Positions 61,205 through 64,000 of a stretch of DNA of 64,000 bases are shown here, one piece after another; within the stretch, counting starts at the first letter, position 1, and every line of letters begins with the position of its first letter. The position numbers were made by a program, and so were the translations under genes. A model generated the notes under the pieces. It was not told the DNA's origin. It made no database searches and saw nothing but the letters and a program-made list of their open reading frames with translations. Source of the DNA: SAR116 cluster bacterium AG-321-K23. Lineage in GTDB: Bacteria > Pseudomonadota > Alphaproteobacteria > Puniceispirillales > Marisalimonadaceae. The DNA lies in NCBI GenBank assembly GCA_003284565.1, contig QBXO01000004.1:1-64000 (forward strand). The letters run 5' to 3'.

Positions 61205-62338
61205 TTAAAAGTTATGAATTGGAACAAGCTTATTAATTTGTGATTTTCTTATTTTTTCACTATTTGATTTTAACTGTCCACAAGCAGCATAAATGTCTTG
61301 CCCCCTTGGCTTTCTTATTGGAGAGGCAAATCCTGCATCCATCAAAATTTTTGCAAAGTTATTAATATTTTTCTGAGTTGATGTCTCAAACAAAGAACCT
61401 GGCCAAGGATTGAAGGGAATTAAATTTATTTTAGATGGAATGCCATTAATTAATTTTATTAAATTGATGGCATCTTCTGCAGTGTCATTTACATCTTTTA
61501 ACATTACATATTCCCATGTAATTCTTCTAGAATTAGATAATTTAGGATAATGTCTACAAGAATTTATCAACTTTTCTAAATTATATTTTTTATTAATTGG
61601 AACTAATTTATTTCTTAATTCATCATTAACTGCATGAAGCGATATAGCTAAATTAACACCTAACTCAACTCCAGTTTTTTCGATGTTTGGAATAATGCCT
61701 GATGTGGATAAAGTAATTCTTCTTCTTGAGATGGCAATACCATCATCAGACATCATAATCTTTATTGCTTTACGAACTTCATTATAATTAAGTAATGGTT
61801 CTCCCATACCCATCATTACAATGTTAGTTACTTTTCTATTATTCTTGCCAGAAGGCCAATCATTTAAGTGATCCATGACAATCATCAACTGCCCAATAAT
61901 TTCACATGATGTAAGATTTCTTACTAAAGCTTGTGTTCCAGTATGACAAAATGAGCAATTAAGAGTACAACCTACTTGACTAGAAAGACAAACAGTTCCT
62001 CTATCATCCTGCGGTATATATACAGTCTCAACTTCAGAATTATCTTTTAATTTTATCAACCACTTTATCGTTCCGTCTGAGCTAATTTGCATTTCAGAAA
62101 TTTGAGGCCTAGAAATTAGAGAAATATTATTCAGGAATTCTCTTAATGGTTTTGAAATATTATTCATTTCTTCAAAGGATTTTGAACCAAAACAATATAT
62201 CCACCTCCAAATTTGAGATGCTCGAAATTTTGGAAGATTTTTATCTAAACAGAAATTTTCTAATTCACCAAAACTAAAATCAAGTAGGTCTTGTTTAAAC
62301 ATAATAATTTTCTCGTTAATCGTTTTTCTTAAGAACAA
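61205..62338 (-). CDS. rlmN: 23S rRNA/tRNA adenine C2-methyltransferase RlmN; start probably 62302
   Basis: [17 protein letters not shown] radical SAM motif, [12 protein letters not shown]-terminal [12 protein letters not shown]. Confidence 0.94.
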   Translation of the reverse strand: MFLRKTINEKIIMFKQDLLDFSFGELENFCLDKNLPKFRASQIWRWIYCFGSKSFEEMNNISKPLREFLNNISLISRPQISEMQISSDGTIKWLIKLKDNSEVETVYIPQDDRGTVCLSSQVGCTLNCSFCHTGTQALVRNLTSCEIIGQLMIVMDHLNDWPSGKNNRKVTNIVMMGMGEPLLNYNEVRKAIKIMMSDDGIAISRRRITLSTSGIIPNIEKTGVELGVNLAISLHAVNDELRNKLVPINKKYNLEKLINSCRHYPKLSNSRRITWEYVMLKDVNDTAEDAINLIKLINGIPSKINLIPFNPWPGSLFETSTQKNINNFAKILMDAGFASPIRKPRGQDIYAACGQLKSNSEKIRKSQINKLVPIHNF

Positions 62339-62868
62339 CTTTTGTCGATTAATCCAAGCGCTTTTGTAAAACCTAACAATGAGTAAGTATCAATTATCTT
62401 ATTTCCAGGAGTAGATGTGCCCGTCACCATTAAAGTTTTTCCTTTCCTCATAGATTGAACTAAAAACCTATCAATTTTAGTACTTTCTGACCAAGCTCTG
62501 TCATCAACTGGGAAAAGTTTTGTTTTCTTTCCATCAACATTAAAAATAACATCTTTATTTTTTTTGAAATTAAAACCAGCTTTAATAGACACTTCGTGAT
62601 TAGTTCCATTTTTTATATTTGTTACAAAAACAAAAGGCTTTCCTCTGTTTCCTTTATTAAAGTTACCCTCAGTTTTTATTGGTTCAGAAGTAATAAAACA
62701 GGTTTTGGCTTTATCTAATTTGGTTGAATAAGCTTTCCAATATTTTTCTGTTCCTAATAATTTTGTTTCACTTAAAGCTTGGTTTGTGAGTACAGTTGAT
62801 GTGACTATATAAATCAAAATTTTGTAAAGTTTGTAAATCATTATCCTAAATCTCATAAATATAATCAA
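62329..62868 (-). CDS. Invasion-associated locus B (IalB)-like protein
   Basis: Signal peptide, W-K-A-Y...CFITSEP...[21 protein letters not shown] pattern. Confidence 0.7.
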   Translation of the reverse strand: MIIFMRFRIMIYKLYKILIYIVTSTVLTNQALSETKLLGTEKYWKAYSTKLDKAKTCFITSEPIKTEGNFNKGNRGKPFVFVTNIKNGTNHEVSIKAGFNFKKNKDVIFNVDGKKTKLFPVDDRAWSESTKIDRFLVQSMRKGKTLMVTGTSTPGNKIIDTYSLLGFTKALGLIDKSCS

Positions 62869-63089
62869 AATTTATGCAAATTAACGACCATATTGTTTTG
62901 TTTCAAAAGAAATAAATAATTATTTTAAGTAAATTATATTCTTCATAACATACAATATTTGAAGATAGTGACAACCTTTTTAATAAAGAAGTTTATATTT
63001 TGAACATAAAAAAATAACTTAACATAATTACAAAAATATAGTTTAAGGCTATAAATTAAATTATAATCTTCGAAAATTAGGGAAAAAGA

Positions 63090-64000
63090 ATGCTAAATCA
63101 AAATTCTAAAATAAAAAAAATAGTTTTAGCTTATTCTGGAGGTCTTGATACATCAGTTATTCTAAAATGGCTACAAGACAATTATCAATGTGAAGTGGTA
63201 ACTTTCACAGCCGATATTGGTCAAGGTGAGGAAGTTGAGCCCGCACGAAAAAAAGCTGAGTTATTAGGTGTTAAAGAAATTTTTATTGATGATTTAAAAG
63301 AGGAATTTGTTAAAGATTTTGTTTATCCTATGTTTCGAGCTAATGCTTTATATGAGGGTGTTTATCTACTAGGCACATCTATAGCAAGACCATTGATTGC
63401 AAAAAGACAAATTGAAATTGCTAATTTAACAGGTTCTGATGCTGTGTCGCATGGAGCAACCGGCAAAGGAAATGATCAAGTAAGGTTTGAATTAGGTTAT
63501 TATAGCTTACAACCAAATATTAAAGTAATTTCTCCATGGAGAGAATGGGATCTAACTAGTAGGACAAGCCTGATTAAATATGCAGAAGAAAATCAAATAA
63601 AGGTACCCAAAGATAAAAGAGGTGAAGCACCTTTCAGCGTTGATGCAAACTTATTACACATATCAGCTGAAGGGAAAATTCTAGAAGATCCATGGGTAGA
63701 ACCCGAAGAGTTTATATATTCCAGAACCAAGTCACCCTTTGAAGCTCCAAATAAACCAACAGAAATCGAATTAGAGTTTTTGAATGGAGATCCTGTAAGT
63801 TTAAATGGAAAAGATCTATCTCCAGCAAATATGTTACATCAGTTAAACATTTTGGGAGGAGAAAATGGTATTGGAAGAATAGATTTAGTTGAAAATAGAT
63901 TTGTAGGGATGAAATCTAGAGGTATTTATGAAACTCCTGGAGGTACAATTCTATTCCAAATGCGAAGAGCAATTGAATCTATAACTCTAGATAGAGGTGC
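63090..64000 (+). CDS. argG: Argininosuccinate synthase, truncated by the window end
   Basis: [60 protein letters not shown] read directly; not in the ORF track. Confidence 0.95.
   Translation, partial: MLNQNSKIKKIVLAYSGGLDTSVILKWLQDNYQCEVVTFTADIGQGEEVEPARKKAELLGVKEIFIDDLKEEFVKDFVYPMFRANALYEGVYLLGTSIARPLIAKRQIEIANLTGSDAVSHGATGKGNDQVRFELGYYSLQPNIKVISPWREWDLTSRTSLIKYAEENQIKVPKDKRGEAPFSVDANLLHISAEGKILEDPWVEPEEFIYSRTKSPFEAPNKPTEIELEFLNGDPVSLNGKDLSPANMLHQLNILGGENGIGRIDLVENRFVGMKSRGIYETPGGTILFQMRRAIESITLDRG

Noticed and set aside
1-64000. CRISPR array or rRNA operon
   Set aside because: No regularly spaced repeats, cas genes or rRNA-like sequence were recognised on reading.

Overview
This AT-rich window looks like a marine alphaproteobacterial chromosome segment. 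(1) Positions 1-6.6 kb hold a sulfur-oxidation cluster: SoxE/FccA-like and SoxF/FccB-like flavocytochrome genes, convergent with soxS-Y-Z-C-D-B. No soxA or soxX was found in the window. (2) Positions 6.7-14.4 kb hold an aerobic CO dehydrogenase cluster (coxM-S-L-D-E, an xdhC-like gene, coxG). CoxL carries the form-I active-site motif AYRCSFR. (3) Positions 15.3-18.9 kb hold a lysR-hmuTUV heme-uptake cluster preceded by a Fur-box-like palindrome. (4) Positions 19-26.2 kb hold a CysJ-like diflavin reductase next to a gltB gene split by a single-base change in a T9 homopolymer. (5) Positions ~26.4-38.7 kb are accessory DNA stacked on a tRNA-Leu(CAA) gene. A ~10.4 kb integrative element (integrase, excisionase-like, HTH and RepA-like ATPase genes, McrBC cargo, small ORFs with a duplicated structured leader) is bounded by a 56-bp exact repeat of the tRNA 3' part. 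A second, degenerate att-like site lies 1.8 kb further out. (6) Positions 38.7-64 kb are mostly housekeeping genes (dsbB, moaA, pssA/psd, bioY, xdhC/mocA-like, typA, RND efflux, pckA, gpx, rlmN, partial argG). The most unusual signals are the duplicated structured 5' leader at ~29.53 and ~29.86 kb, the element-specific TTCGTACCA repeats, and a G-quadruplex motif beside the RepA-like gene. All assignments come from reading motifs by eye; no database search was run.
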